Assembly (NCBI RefSeq): GCF_009812055.1
Contig: NZ_WQNH01000005.1
Coordinates: forward strand, 109,501 to 173,500
Source: Chelativorans xinjiangensis
GTDB lineage: Bacteria; Pseudomonadota; Alphaproteobacteria; Rhizobiales; Rhizobiaceae
Reading direction: 5' to 3'
DNA: 64,000 nt
Position numbers and translations under genes: made by a program. Positions 1-13,756 of this stretch are shown here, piece after piece (position 1 is the first letter of the stretch; each line of letters starts with the position of its first letter). Under the pieces are notes generated by a model. That model was not told the DNA's origin. It did no database searches and worked only from the letters and a program-made list of their open reading frames with translations.

Positions 1-1
1 C

Positions 2-247
2 GACCGGCTGGTGTTGCCCATGCTCAACACGCTGGTGCGCTGCCTGCGCGAAGGGGTCGTAGCGGACGAGGAGACGGTCGACGGAGCGATGATCTTCGCC
101 ACCGGTTTCGCGCCGTTCCGCGGTGGTCCGCTCTACTATGCGCGCAAGCGCGGGGCTGAGGAGGTTGTCGCGGCGCTGCGGCAACTGGAGGAGAGGCACG
201 GAGCCCGGTTTGCGCCCGATGCAGGATGGGACATGCTGAAAGAGTAA
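2..247 (+). CDS. 3-hydroxyacyl-CoA dehydrogenase C-terminal fragment (FadB/FadJ-like), partial
   Basis: The reading frame is open from the left edge and ends at 247. About 81 residues are visible. They include an NTLVRCLREGVV segment and a GxxFAPFRGGPLYYA segment. These match the second C-terminal domain of the 3-hydroxyacyl-CoA dehydrogenase in bifunctional enoyl-CoA hydratase/dehydrogenase proteins, where the GxGFAPFRGGP stretch is characteristic. The protein would work in fatty-acid beta-oxidation in the cytoplasm. The N-terminal crotonase and Rossmann domains lie outside the window, so FadB cannot be told from FadJ or a stand-alone dehydrogenase. Confidence 0.75.
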   Translation, partial: DRLVLPMLNTLVRCLREGVVADEETVDGAMIFATGFAPFRGGPLYYARKRGAEEVVAALRQLEERHGARFAPDAGWDMLKE

Positions 248-316
248 CGTTCAGGCGCAACCGGGAACCTTTGTGCGCGTCGTCCGCTTTATGCAGGAAC
301 AGCACAGGAGGCGACG

Positions 317-499
317 ATGCCTGCAAAATCCAAGGCGCAGCAGAAGGCGGCCGGCGCCGCCTTGGCGGCCAAGCGTGGCGAAATGCCCAAATCCAAGCTC
401 AAGGGCGCCTCGCGCGAAATGGAAAAATCCATGAGCGAGAATCAGTTGGAAGAGCTTGCTGAGACGAAGCGGAAGAAGCTGGCGGACAAGAAGGGCTGA
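317..499 (+). CDS. DUF3008 family small basic protein
   Basis: A 60-residue, Lys-rich, highly charged protein with no membrane segment. It begins MPAKSKAQQKAAGAALAAKRG and carries a SMSENQLEELAETKRKKL segment, the pattern of the DUF3008 family found across Proteobacteria. A GGAGG ribosome site (309-313) lies just upstream of the ATG. The biochemical role of the family is not known to me. The gene converges on otsA with only 5 bases between the two stop codons. Confidence 0.8.
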   Translation: MPAKSKAQQKAAGAALAAKRGEMPKSKLKGASREMEKSMSENQLEELAETKRKKLADKKG

Positions 500-504
500 C
501 GCCG

Positions 505-1889
<1,385 letters not shown>

Positions 1890-1893
<4 letters not shown>

Positions 1894-3671
1894 ACGACGC
1901 TCTCCCATGGTTTGGACAGGCGCCGGGCGCCGTTGATGATGCCGACCATCGAATAGGTCTGCGGGTAGTTGCCCCACATCTCTCCAGTCACCGGATGCGT
2001 ATCCTCGGACAGCATGCCAAGGGGGTTGCGCGTCTTCAAGAGCGCTTCGAAGATTTCGCGCGCCTGCTCGCGGCGGCCGATGCGCGCCAGCGCGTCGAGG
2101 CGCCAGAAGGCACAGATGTTGAAGGAGACCTCAGGCTTCCCGAAGTCGTCGGCCGCTTCGTAGCGCATCATGTAAGGACCCGTCGCCAACACTTTCTCGA
2201 GCTGATCCACCGTGCTGACGAAGCGCGGATCCTGCGGATCGATGAAGCCGACCTCGGCCATCAGGAGCACGCTCGCGTCGAGCGTCTGGCCGCCGAAGCT
2301 CTCCATGAAAGCCTTGCGCTTTTCCGACCAGGCTTCGGCCAGGATGCGCTCCTTGATCTCGTCCGCCCTCTCTCTCCAGTGCGTGACACGCGCCTTCTCA
2401 CCCAATCGTGCGGCGATGTGCGCGAGCCGGTCGCAGGCCGCCCAGCACATCAGGCTCGATGAGGTGTGAACGCGCGAGCGGGAGCGAAGTTCCCACATGC
2501 CGGCGTCGGGCGTGTTGTGCACCTTGTAGGCCTGTTCGCCGGCGGTTTCCAACAGGCGGAAGTCGGTGATGGTCGGCTTCATCTGGATGCGCCGATCGAA
2601 GAATATCTGCGTGGCGCCTAGGATGACGTTGCCGTAGACGTCGTGCTGGTAGTGCTCATAGGCCTGGTTGCCGCGGCGCACCGGGCCCATGCCGCGGTAA
2701 CCGGCGAGATTGTCGATGATGCTTTCCGTCAGATGCCGCTCCCGCCCGAGGCCGAAGACCGGCTGCAGATGCCCGCCGTCGGCATCGGCCACCAGGTCCA
2801 TGAGATAGCGGAAATAGTTTTCCATCGTCTGCACGGTGCCGAGGCTGTTGAGCGCGCGCACCACGAAGAAGGCGTCGCGCACCCAGCAGAATCGGTAGTC
2901 CCAGGTGCGGCCGCTGTCGGGGGCCTCGGGGATGCTGGTGGTCATGGCGGCGACGATGGCGCCGGTGGGCTCGTAAGTGCACAGTTTCAGCGTGATGGCG
3001 GCGCGGATCACCGCCTCCTGCCACTCGTAGGGCAGCGCAAGGTTGCTTACCCAGTTGCGCCAATAGTTGGCGGTGCGCTCCTCGAAATCCCGCGCCACAT
3101 GGGTGACCCCGCCTTCCATCGTCTCGTCGGGGCCGACGATGAGGTCGATAGGCGCGGACAGGTTGAAGAAGGTCTCGTCCAGCACATAATCGATGGGTGC
3201 GTCCGTCGAAAGCCGCAGCGTCATCTCCGGACCGACATAGCGTACGTGGTTCGAGCCGCGTGTCCTGTGCGGGCGCACCGTGCCGTAGGCGAAAGAGGGA
3301 CGCATGCGGATGGAGATGCGCGGCGTGCCGGAGATTGGGCGCACGCGCCGAACCAGCGTCTGCGGGCGGAAGATGCGGTCGCGCCAGAAGAAGCGCGGCG
3401 CACAGTCGACGATCTCAAGCGAGCCGGAGGCGCCGTGCAGACGCGTCGTCAGCACCGCCGTGTTGGGCTCGTAGCTCTGCTCGGTTTCCACAAGGTCCTC
3501 GAGCTCGATCGAGAACAGGCCTTCGCTCGGGTCTTCCTCGCCCCGCAGGAGCGCGTTGAACACCGGGTCGCCGTCGAAACGGGGCAGGCAGCACCAGACA
3601 ACGCGGCCCTTGGGATCGATGAGCGCGGAGAAGCTGCAATTGCCGATCGCGCCGAGGTTGAGTGTCGTCAC
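1890..3671 (-). CDS. glycoside hydrolase family 15 protein (glucoamylase/trehalase-like)
   Basis: A 593-residue cytoplasmic protein without signal peptide. It has the GH15 layout: an N-terminal beta domain beginning NLGAIGNCSFSALIDP, then an (alpha/alpha)6 barrel. Barrel motifs include TWDYRFCWVRDAFF, a DAGMWELR motif carrying the likely catalytic acid Glu, and LSEDTHPVTGEMWGNYPQ carrying the likely base Glu. Family members hydrolyse alpha-linked glucose, and some mycobacterial members are trehalases. Lying between otsB and otsA, it could be a trehalase that tunes trehalose or a maltooligosaccharide glucosidase; the sequence alone does not decide. It has a GTG start with an AGGA site, 10 bases after the otsB stop, and a 4-base overlap with otsA. 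Confidence 0.9.
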
Positions 3672-3681
3672 GGGAAAAATC

Positions 3682-4464
3682 CTATGCTGTCAATTGGCGG
3701 GAGTCGAAACTGTCGGCCAGAAGGCCGAGCCAGTCGCGAAAGGCGGCGACGCCGCCGGTTCGGAAGGCGGCGGCGGTTGAGCCGTGGCCGATCTTGATGG
3801 AGATGCCGCCGGTGCGGGCGATCTCGCGGAAAGCATCCTCGTCGGTCACGTCGTCGCCGGCGAAAAGCGGCACGCGCCCGCAAAACGGCGTCTCGCCCAT
3901 GAAGGCGGCCACCGCGTCGGCTTTGGTCGCCTTGCCGCTCTTGACCTCGATGACCATCTTGCCGTGCAGGATGTGCAGGCCCTTGAAGCCGTCCACCGCC
4001 TCGTGCACCGCCGCCATGCACGCCTCGGCAAGCTCGGGACGCCGGCGGTAATGCAGGGCCAGCGAGCCCGACTTGGTCTCCACCATTGTGCCCGGATGGG
4101 CGAGTGTGAAGGCACGCAGCTTCTCCTCCATGGCGGTAAATTTGGCGCTGTCGATCGTTGCTGCGGTGCGCTTGCCGCCGGCCGTCCGGCGCTCCAGCCC
4201 GTGCACGCCGGCGACCGGCAGGCTGAGCGGCGCGAGGAAGCGGTCGATGTCGGCGATGGGCCGGCCCGTCACGATGGCGAGCGCGCCACGCGTGCTCTTT
4301 TCCAGGCGGCCCAGCACCTCACGCGTCGGCAAGGGAACCGAAACGGCGTCCGGATGCTCGGCGAAATCCGCCAGCGTGCCGTCGAAGTCCAGGAAAATCG
4401 CGGTATTCTCCGGTTTCAGACCCGAATGATCGAACGATGTCAAAAGTGCTGGTTTTACGGCCAT
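3682..4464 (-). CDS. otsB: trehalose-6-phosphate phosphatase
   Basis: A HAD-superfamily phosphatase of 260 residues from the ATG at 4464. It removes phosphate from trehalose-6-phosphate to give trehalose. Motif I (DFDGT, nucleophile Asp) is at residues 26-30. A TGRP segment and a VEVKSG-type cap region (here IEVKSGKATKADAV) follow, then the acidic motif GDDVTDEDAF. It is the first gene of the otsB-GH15-otsA operon. A GTG at 4491, with AAGG upstream, would add nine residues and cannot be excluded as the start. Confidence 0.93.
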   Translation of the reverse strand: MAVKPALLTSFDHSGLKPENTAIFLDFDGTLADFAEHPDAVSVPLPTREVLGRLEKSTRGALAIVTGRPIADIDRFLAPLSLPVAGVHGLERRTAGGKRTAATIDSAKFTAMEEKLRAFTLAHPGTMVETKSGSLALHYRRRPELAEACMAAVHEAVDGFKGLHILHGKMVIEVKSGKATKADAVAAFMGETPFCGRVPLFAGDDVTDEDAFREIARTGGISIKIGHGSTAAAFRTGGVAAFRDWLGLLADSFDSRQLTA

Positions 4465-4649
4465 ATTGTCGCGAGAAAGACGTGGAATCACTAAGCCTTG
4501 GGAGTGGCCACGGCCATGCTAGGCTAAGGCCGGGCGATTGTGAAGGAAGCCGCGTGCGGAGGCACAGGAAACTTGACGCCCCCCAACCTTGCGTTTTGAC
4601 GCCAGATAGGCAGGTTTTGCCGCTTCGGCAAGGGCAGAAGGACATCGAC

Positions 4650-4991
4650 ATGAAATCGTTTGGCGCATGCGCGAATTGGGTGGCGGCCGGTCTCGGGCTG
4701 ATCGTCATCTTCGGGTTGACGGCCGCGGCCGGAGCGCAGGGGCGTCCAGACGCCCGCGCGCTCACCTGCGGTCAGGCAAGAACACTGATACAGCAGCGCG
4801 GCGCGGCGGTGCTGACCACCGGCCGCTACACCTACGACCGGTTCGTCGCCAGCGAGCGCTACTGTGCCATCGGCTTTATCGCCAAGCGCGCTTACGTCCA
4901 GACCCGCGACGCGCAGTCCTGTACGATCGGCTACACCTGCGTGATCGATACAGACGACGATGACCGCTGGTGGCGGCTGCGACGGCGGTAG
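4650..4991 (+). CDS. secreted cysteine-containing hypothetical protein
   Basis: A 113-residue protein with a predicted signal peptide: a hydrophobic run (WVAAGLGLIVIFGLTAAAGA) with cleavage expected near GAQG. The mature part has about 85 residues and four cysteines (contexts TCGQA, YCAIG, SCTIG, YTCVI), which could form two disulfides in the periplasm. It ends in an acidic then basic tail (DTDDDDRWWRLRRR). An AGAAGGA ribosome site precedes the ATG. It is divergent from the otsB operon. Similar small secreted proteins occur in Rhizobiales, but I know of no function. Confidence 0.75.
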   Translation: MKSFGACANWVAAGLGLIVIFGLTAAAGAQGRPDARALTCGQARTLIQQRGAAVLTTGRYTYDRFVASERYCAIGFIAKRAYVQTRDAQSCTIGYTCVIDTDDDDRWWRLRRR

Positions 4992-5021
4992 CGCCATTTG
5001 CCGCGGGGATAGGTAGAACGC

Positions 5022-6221
5022 TCACTCGGCTGCGTTTCGATCTCCAGGCGTTTCGGTCTGGCCGGCAAATCTCCGCAGCCTTGCCGCCGCCTCGCGCAAG
5101 ATGGGCTCCTCCTGGCACATCGAAACGCGGATATGGCCTTCGGCCGCCGCGCCGAAGCTGGTACCGGGCATCACCGCGACCTTCTCCGCCTCCAACAATT
5201 CCCAGGCGAAGGCCTCGCAGTCGGCGTTCACCCGCGAGATGTCGAGCATGACGTACATGCCGCCTTCCGAGCCGCGCACCGCGACGCCGTTGAGGCCGCG
5301 GATGGCTTCCAGAAAGGCCTCGCGGCGGGCGGCGTAGCGGGCGGCGATCTCCTTGACGCCGTGGCCGTTCTCGACCGCCGCGATCGCCGCGCGCGAGACG
5401 AAGTCGACCATGCCGTAGCTTGAGACAAGGTTGAGGCTGATGAGATGCCGGACCATATCGGCCGGCGCGGTGAGCCAGCCGACGCGCCAGCCGGTCATGC
5501 CGTGGCTCTTCGACAGCGAGTTGACCACCAGCGTGCGCTCCCTCATGCCCGCAAGCGCGCGCGGCGATACATGCTCGCGCCCGGCGCGGATGGTCCAGTA
5601 GACCTCGTCGGAGATGAGCCACAGGTCGTGCTTCCGGCAGAGTTCGGCGATGGCCTCCATCGTGGCGCGGGAGTAGACGGCGCCGGTGGGGTTGTTCGGC
5701 GAGTTGACGAGGATCGCCCTGGTCTCGGGCCGGATGGCGGCGGCGATGGCCTCCGCACGCGGCTCGAAGCCGTCTTCGGAGCGCGTTTCAACCTCGGTGA
5801 ACGCCGCGCCGGCCGCGCGCACGGTGCCGGGATAGGTGGCGTAGTAGGGCGAGACGATGATCGCGTGGCTGCCCGGGTCGAGCACGCCCTGGCAGGCGGC
5901 GAACAGGGCGCCCTGGCCGCCCTGGGTAACGATGATCTCCTCCGGCGCGGTCTTCACACCCGTGCACTCGCTGGAAAGCCGCGCCAGGCCCTCGCGCAGG
6001 CGCGGCAGGCCGGGGAGCTGGATGTAGTGATGATGGCCGGCGCGCACCGCCTCCACACAGGCGGCGACGGTGTCGTCCGGCGTGTCGAAATCGTGGTCGC
6101 CGACCGACAACATCAGGATGTCCTCGCCCGCCTGCTTGCGCGTCATGGCGGCGAAATGGACTTCCCAGCCATCCTTGCCTGAAGGAACGATGCCGGCGAT
6201 GCGCTTGGAGGGTAGGGGCAT
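5022..6221 (-). CDS. PLP-dependent class I/II aminotransferase
   Basis: A 399-residue fold-type I aminotransferase. Visible elements: the substrate loop VGDHDFDTPD near residue 40, a GGQGALFAA segment contacting PLP phosphate, NSPNNPTGAVY, DEVYW (Asp that pairs with the pyridine nitrogen), and SLSKSHGMTGWRVGW with the Schiff-base Lys. The ATG at 6221 was chosen because residues upstream lack family resemblance. The substrate is not clear from sequence; aspartate/aromatic-type specificity is typical of the subgroup. The upstream neighbour, a nitroreductase, is divergent. Confidence 0.88.
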   Translation of the reverse strand: MPLPSKRIAGIVPSGKDGWEVHFAAMTRKQAGEDILMLSVGDHDFDTPDDTVAACVEAVRAGHHHYIQLPGLPRLREGLARLSSECTGVKTAPEEIIVTQGGQGALFAACQGVLDPGSHAIIVSPYYATYPGTVRAAGAAFTEVETRSEDGFEPRAEAIAAAIRPETRAILVNSPNNPTGAVYSRATMEAIAELCRKHDLWLISDEVYWTIRAGREHVSPRALAGMRERTLVVNSLSKSHGMTGWRVGWLTAPADMVRHLISLNLVSSYGMVDFVSRAAIAAVENGHGVKEIAARYAARREAFLEAIRGLNGVAVRGSEGGMYVMLDISRVNADCEAFAWELLEAEKVAVMPGTSFGAAAEGHIRVSMCQEEPILREAAARLRRFAGQTETPGDRNAAE

Positions 6222-6393
6222 GGTGTCGGAATCCTGTGAACGGTTCTCGCCTGCGTATAACCGATAAGACTGCCGGTGGGGTATAGGAGAAAGCGTAGTG
6301 TTTTGCCGGGATTGTGCCGTCGCGGGTTGCCGCACCCCTATCGCGCCCGCTATAGCCCGCCATTCAGGAACCGGGAATGAAGAGCGGCGGCTG

Positions 6394-7113
6394 ATGGATA
6401 TGCTTGCACCGGACGAGAAGAAGAGAGTGGATCTGGGCGATGCGGCGGCCGTCGACGGCGCCATCACCTCGCGCCGCTCCGTGCGCGCCTTCCTGCCCGA
6501 TCCGGTGGACGAGGAGACGATCCGCGACATCCTCAGCGTCGCCTCGCGCGCCCCGTCGGGCACCAACATGCAGCCATGGAAAGTCTATGTGACGACGGGC
6601 GAGGCCAAGGCGCGGCTTGCCGAGGCCATCCTGTCGTCAGGCATCCGTGCCGAAAAGGTCGAGTGGGACGAGTACAAGTACTACCCGGACAAGTTCTTCG
6701 AACCCTATCTGTCGCGCCGCCGCGCCGTCGGCTACGCCCTCTACAGCCTGCTCGGCATCGGCCGCCGCGAGGTCGAGAAGATGCGCGCCCAGCACGACCG
6801 CAACTTCGTCTTCTTCGACGCGCCCGTGGGCATGATCTTCACCATCGACCGGCGGCTCAACAAGGGCTCCTGGGTCGACCACGGCATGTTCCTGCAATCG
6901 ATCATGATCGCCGCGAGGGCGAGGGGCCTGCACACCTGCCCGCAAGCCGCCTTTGCGCCCTACCACCGCTTCATCCGGCCCATCCTCGACATCCCCGAGG
7001 AGGAGATCGTCGTATGCGGCATGGCGCTCGGCCATGAGGATACCTCGAAGCCGGAGAACCGTTTGCGGAGCGAGCGGGCGCCGCTGGAGGAGTTCGTTTC
7101 CTTCGTGCGATGA
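6394..7113 (+). CDS. nitroreductase family flavoprotein
   Basis: A 239-residue FMN-dependent oxidoreductase. The N-terminal SRRSVRAFLPDPV segment and SRAPSGTNMQPW match the FMN-binding motifs of the nitroreductase superfamily. The C-terminal VVCGMALGHEDTSKPENRLRSER, with ALGxxD and a conserved N-R pair, is typical of this subgroup. It probably reduces nitroaromatics or quinones with NAD(P)H; the physiological substrate is unknown. The ATG at 6394 was chosen as it gives the usual family length; an upstream in-frame start would add 32 unrelated residues. Confidence 0.88.
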   Translation: MDMLAPDEKKRVDLGDAAAVDGAITSRRSVRAFLPDPVDEETIRDILSVASRAPSGTNMQPWKVYVTTGEAKARLAEAILSSGIRAEKVEWDEYKYYPDKFFEPYLSRRRAVGYALYSLLGIGRREVEKMRAQHDRNFVFFDAPVGMIFTIDRRLNKGSWVDHGMFLQSIMIAARARGLHTCPQAAFAPYHRFIRPILDIPEEEIVVCGMALGHEDTSKPENRLRSERAPLEEFVSFVR

Positions 7114-7227
7114 GGCGAGCAGGCGGCTTACCAAAATGTAATGCCCCGGCAAGCACGCCGTAATGTTGAGTATGGCAGAAAGTATGCTTCCCCAAGCCGC
7201 TGCAGCGGCAAACCAAGGAGTGGACGC

Positions 7228-7827
7228 ATGCTTCGCAAGGTTCTTCTTCCCGCACTCGCCTTTTCGCTGATGACGGGAACCGCCGCCCTGGCGCAAAGCG
7301 AGACAGAGGCCGACAAGCCCGCCGTCACCCTCAAGCGCGGTGAGAACATCCGCGGCGCCATGTTCAGCCGCCTCGATCAGGACGACGATGGGACGGTGAC
7401 GGCGGAGGAATTCGGCGGTGAGCGCCTGGAGACCCTGCAGGCAGCCGACGCGAATAGCGACGGCACCCTCTCCCAGGAAGAGATGGTGGCCTATATCACG
7501 AAGCGCGAGTTCGAGCGCAGGGCCGAGCGCATGGCGCGGGTCCTCGACGTCGACGGCGACGGAGCCGTCACGCTTGCCGAGATCGAAAACCATCAGGGCA
7601 AGCGCTTCGCTCTTCTGGACCGCGACGACAACGGTGAATTGAGCGAGGACGAGCTTCGCCGTTCCGCCGATGGCTTCCGCGACATGCACATGCGCGGCAT
7701 GCAGGACGGCCCGCGCTTTGCCATGCGCCATCGCGGACCCGGCCCGCGTTTCAAGCATATGCGTATGCACAGGATGGGCCCCATGATGGACGACGAGGGC
7801 GCCGATGACGAGGCGATGCAGGAATAG
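7228..7827 (+). CDS. secreted EF-hand calcium-binding protein
   Basis: A 199-residue protein with signal peptide (MLRKVLLPALAFSLMTGTAALA, cleavage near AQS). Four EF-hand loops are visible: DQDDDGTVTAEEF (about residue 50), DANSDGTLSQEEM, DVDGDGAVTLAEI and DRDDNGELSEDEL. All four keep Asp at position 1 and Glu at position 12, so calcium binding is likely. The C-terminal 45 residues are rich in Met, His and Arg and may be disordered or bind metal. An AAGGAG site precedes the ATG and an intrinsic terminator follows. It is probably a periplasmic calcium buffer or sensor; no partner is visible nearby. Confidence 0.88.
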   Translation: MLRKVLLPALAFSLMTGTAALAQSETEADKPAVTLKRGENIRGAMFSRLDQDDDGTVTAEEFGGERLETLQAADANSDGTLSQEEMVAYITKREFERRAERMARVLDVDGDGAVTLAEIENHQGKRFALLDRDDNGELSEDELRRSADGFRDMHMRGMQDGPRFAMRHRGPGPRFKHMRMHRMGPMMDDEGADDEAMQE

Positions 7828-7856
7828 AGCCTCATCAACTTGGGGCCCGGCACTTG

Positions 7857-7890
7857 GAACCCGGCGCGCAGGCGCCGGGTTCTTTCATTT
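7857..7890 (+). terminator. intrinsic terminator after the EF-hand gene
   Basis: A perfect 11-base stem (7857-7867 with 7872-7882), a 4-base loop and a following T-rich run (tttcatttcc), 30 bases after the stop codon. Confidence 0.85.
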
Positions 7891-8049
7891 CCGGCCAAGC
7901 GCGAGGCGCTCGGGCGGAAACGTGGACGTGGCGTTCCTCCGCCTTTGCCGCAGGTGGCGGCGGGATTTCTGGACAGCTTCAAGCGCGGGCGCTAAAAGGC
8001 AGCGATCCTCTTCCCGCGCGCGTCGCGGGCTTCTCGCAAAGGCAAATAC

Positions 8050-10713
<2,664 letters not shown>

Positions 10714-10750
10714 GCTGTCCGATCGTCGGCGCTTCAGCACGCTCCAGATG

Positions 10751-11389
10751 TCAGGACGTGGGTTCGGTCGCCTTGAGGCTTGCCCGGGCCGAGATGTTCG
10801 TCCACCAGGCCGCGAGGTCGGGATGCTCGTTCAAAAGCGCGCGCCCCTCCTCGGCCCTCGCGAAATAGGCAAAGATCGGGGCTGCGTGGAGGTCCGCGAG
10901 CGTCAGCCGTTCGCCGCATAGCCATACGCCGCCCGACTTGAGGCGCGAAAGCACCCTCAGGCAGGTTGCCGCCTTGGGGAGTGCGGCGGCGACCTTGGCC
11001 GCATCCGTCGTCTTGCCCTCTCTCCGCTTTGAAACCCTTTCGACATAGATGTCCCAAACCAACGTGCGGTAGGCATAGGCGTCGAGAATGGAGATGATCT
11101 GGCTCATCCTCGCCCGCTGCCGGACGTCGCTCGGCTGCAACGCGGGACCCGGAAACGCCTCGTCGATATAGCGGGAGATCGCAGCAGTCTCGAAAAGGCG
11201 GAAATCGCCGTCTTCAAAGGCGGGGATGCGTCCGAAAGGCTGGTGATCGAGATACCAGGCCGGCACACCATCCTTTGAAAAGACGTCGACCGGCACAAGC
11301 TCGTGGTCGACGCCCTTCTCCATCAGGACAAGCCGCGCGATGCGTACATAGACGCTGTAGTCTGCTCCCAGGAGGCGTGGCTTGGCCAT
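10751..11389 (-). CDS. glutathione S-transferase family protein
   Basis: A 212-residue protein with an N-terminal thioredoxin-like domain: YSVYVRIARLVLMEKGVDHELVPVD, the cis-Pro motif GRIPAFE, and the glutathione-contacting ETAAISRYID. A helical C-terminal domain follows with LTLADLHAAPIFAYF, the GST C-cap. The catalytic residue at the N-terminal active-site position is probably Ser or Tyr (DYSVYVR). It probably conjugates or reduces electrophiles with glutathione in the cytoplasm. It lies 9 bases downstream of icd on the same strand, so co-transcription is likely. Confidence 0.85.
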   Translation of the reverse strand: MAKPRLLGADYSVYVRIARLVLMEKGVDHELVPVDVFSKDGVPAWYLDHQPFGRIPAFEDGDFRLFETAAISRYIDEAFPGPALQPSDVRQRARMSQIISILDAYAYRTLVWDIYVERVSKRREGKTTDAAKVAAALPKAATCLRVLSRLKSGGVWLCGERLTLADLHAAPIFAYFARAEEGRALLNEHPDLAAWWTNISARASLKATEPTS

Positions 11390-11398
11390 TGTTTCCGC

Positions 11399-12610
11399 TC
11401 AGGCCATCGCCTTCTGCAGGTTCTCGTCGATCTTGTCGAGGAAGCCGGTGGTCGACAGCCACGGCTGGTCCGGGCCGATCAGGAGCGCCAGGTCCTTGGT
11501 CATGAAGCCCGATTCCACCGTGTCGACGCAAACCTGCTCCAGCGTCTCGGCGAATTTCTTCAGCGCCGCGTTGTCGTCCAGCTTGGCGCGATGGGCGAGG
11601 CCCCGGGTCCAGGCGAAGATGGAGGCGATGGAGTTGGTGGAGGTCTCCTCGCCGCGCTGATGCTGGCGGTAGTGGCGCGTGACTGTTCCGTGCGCGGCTT
11701 CGGCCTCCACCGTCTTGCCGTCCGGCGTCATCAGCACCGAGGTCATGAGGCCGAGGGAGCCGAAGCCCTGGGCCACCGTGTCCGACTGCACGTCGCCGTC
11801 ATAGTTCTTGCAGGCCCACACATAGCCGCCCGACCATTTCAGGCTCGATGCCACCATGTCGTCGATCAGACGATGCTCGTACCAGATCTTCTTTTCCTTG
11901 AAGGCAGCCTCGAATTCCGCCTCGTAGACCTCCTGGAACAGGTCCTTGAAGCGGCCATCATAGGCCTTCAGGATCGTGTTCTTGGTGGAGAGGTACACCG
12001 GATAGCCGCGCATCAGGCCGTAGTTCAGCGAGGCGCGGGCGAAGTCGCGGATCGAATCGTCGAGATTGTACATGGCCATTGCCACGCCGGAGGAGGGCGC
12101 GTCGAAGACCTCGTGCTCGATCGTCTGGCCGTCCTCGCCGACGAATTTGATCGTCAGCTTGCCCTTGCCGGGGAATTTGAAATCCGTGGCGCGGTACTGG
12201 TCGCCAAAGGCGTGACGGCCGACGATGATCGGCTGCGTCCAACCGGGCACCAGGCGCGGCACGTTCTTGGCGATGATGGGCTCGCGGAAGATCACGCCGC
12301 CCAGGATGTTGCGGATGGTGCCGTTGGGCGAGCGGTACATGCGCTTCAGCCCGAATTCCTCGACGCGCGCCTCGTCCGGCGTAATGGTGGCGCATTTCAC
12401 GCCGACGCCGTATTCCTTGATGGCGTTGGCAGCGTCGACGGTGATCTGGTCGTCGGTGGCGTCGCGCGCGTCGATGCCGAGGTCGAAATATTTCAGGTCG
12501 ATGTCGAGATAGGGGTGGATCAGCTTGTCCTTGATGAACTGCCAGATGATGCGCGTCATCTCGTCGCCGTCCAGTTCGACGACGGGATTGTCCACCTTGA
12601 TTTTCGCCAT
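11399..12610 (-). CDS. icd: NADP-dependent isocitrate dehydrogenase
   Basis: A 403-residue homodimeric NADP-type isocitrate dehydrogenase of the eukaryote-like subfamily common in Alphaproteobacteria. It oxidatively decarboxylates isocitrate to 2-oxoglutarate in the TCA cycle. Motifs: [16 protein letters not shown] at the N-terminus, [12 protein letters not shown] (substrate phosphate-loop-like Ser), [18 protein letters not shown] (metal-binding Asp) and [15 protein letters not shown]. Length is standard. It has its own leader region upstream and is followed by the GST gene. Confidence 0.97.
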   Translation of the reverse strand: MAKIKVDNPVVELDGDEMTRIIWQFIKDKLIHPYLDIDLKYFDLGIDARDATDDQITVDAANAIKEYGVGVKCATITPDEARVEEFGLKRMYRSPNGTIRNILGGVIFREPIIAKNVPRLVPGWTQPIIVGRHAFGDQYRATDFKFPGKGKLTIKFVGEDGQTIEHEVFDAPSSGVAMAMYNLDDSIRDFARASLNYGLMRGYPVYLSTKNTILKAYDGRFKDLFQEVYEAEFEAAFKEKKIWYEHRLIDDMVASSLKWSGGYVWACKNYDGDVQSDTVAQGFGSLGLMTSVLMTPDGKTVEAEAAHGTVTRHYRQHQRGEETSTNSIASIFAWTRGLAHRAKLDDNAALKKFAETLEQVCVDTVESGFMTKDLALLIGPDQPWLSTTGFLDKIDENLQKAMA

Positions 12611-12760
12611 TTTACAAACCTCTTTACGGAGAAAAGGCGGCCGCGCCGCCGACAGACCTGATTGCAGGAAGTGGCGCCCCTATAGCATTGGCCGCTCGCT
12701 TGGCAAAGGCGGGAGAGGAGGCGCTTTACCATCGCCGAGGAAGCCGCTAACAGCAGCGTC

Positions 12761-13546
12761 ATGGCAGGCACCGACAAACAGCGCGAGATGCTCGCGGACG
12801 GACCGGCGATCGTTCTGGTCGAGCCGCAGCTTGGCGAGAATATCGGCATGGTGGCGCGCGCCATGGCCAATTTCGGCTTGGGCGAGCTTCGCCTCGTCAA
12901 TCCGCGCGATGGCTGGCCGAACGAGAAGGCGAGGGCGGCGGCGAGCCGTGCCGATCACGTCATCGACGCCGTCAAGGTCTATGACGACCCGGCGGAGGCG
13001 GTTGCCGATTTGAACTTCGTCCAAGCCACCACCGCGCGACCGCGCGACAACTTCAAGCCGGTGCGCGGGCCGGTGGAGGCTGCGGCCGACCTGCGCGCCC
13101 GCCATAAAGATGGCCAGAAGACCGGCATCCTGTTCGGCCGCGAGCGCTGGGGGCTCACCAACGAGGAAGTGGCCATGGCCGACGAGATCGTCACCTTCCC
13201 CGTCAATCCCGCCTTCGCCTCGCTGAACATCGCGCAGGCCGTCCTCCTTATGTCCTACGAGTGGATGAAGACGGCGCCGCAAGCCGCCGTCCAGCCCGTA
13301 GGGCCGCAGCAGACGCCCGCCACCAGGGAGCACCTCAACAGCCTGATGGCCTATCTCGACCGCGTGCTTTCCGAGCGCGGCTATTTCCGCACGGAAGACA
13401 AGAAGCCGAAGATGATGGACAATCTGCGCGCCCTCTTCACGCGGCCAGGCTTCACCGTGGAAGAACTGGCGGTCCTGCGCGGCGTTCTGACGTCACTGGA
13501 GAAGTTCACGCCCAAAAAGCCGAAGGGCTCGGGCGAGGGGAGATGA
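12761..13546 (+). CDS. trmJ: tRNA (cytidine/uridine-2'-O-)-methyltransferase TrmJ-like (SPOUT)
   Basis: A 261-residue SpoU/TrmH-family RNA methyltransferase. SPOUT motifs: EPQLGENIGMVARAMANFGL (motif 1), LFGRERWGLTNEEV (motif 2) and ASLNIAQAVLLMSYEW (motif 3), which form the knotted SAM site. The TrmJ-type C-terminal extension (about residues 180-260, with MAYLDRVLSERGYF and FTRPGFTVEELAVLRGVL) places it with TrmJ, which methylates the 2'-OH of nucleotide 32 in tRNA. It is divergent from icd. A palindromic repeat immediately follows. Confidence 0.88.
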   Translation: MAGTDKQREMLADGPAIVLVEPQLGENIGMVARAMANFGLGELRLVNPRDGWPNEKARAAASRADHVIDAVKVYDDPAEAVADLNFVQATTARPRDNFKPVRGPVEAAADLRARHKDGQKTGILFGRERWGLTNEEVAMADEIVTFPVNPAFASLNIAQAVLLMSYEWMKTAPQAAVQPVGPQQTPATREHLNSLMAYLDRVLSERGYFRTEDKKPKMMDNLRALFTRPGFTVEELAVLRGVLTSLEKFTPKKPKGSGEGR

Positions 13547-13565
13547 CTTTTCCATGCTGAGTTCT

Positions 13566-13740
13566 TTCGCGCCCCCCTCTAGCCTGCCGGCCATCTCCCC
13601 CACGAGGGGGGAGATCAGCCGTCGCTACGCTCGCCGCGCCTTCTGCAAAGTGGGAGAGTTGGCGAAGCGGGCGATGCCAGCCGATCTCCCCCCTCGTGGG
13701 GGAGATGGCCGGCAGGCCAGAGGGGGGCGCGAAGGGGCGC
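13566..13740. repeat. Palindromic intergenic repeat, family A copy 1
   Basis: About 175 bases with two outer arms of about 50 bases in inverted orientation. Each arm holds its own short hairpin built on atctccccc/gggggagat. The outer ends read cgcgcccccctct and the complement agaggggggcgcg. The same structure recurs near 32.2, 35.1 and 48.7 kb. It fills the gap between trmJ and murI. Confidence 0.85.
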
Positions 13741-13756
13741 AGCTTCCATCGCGATC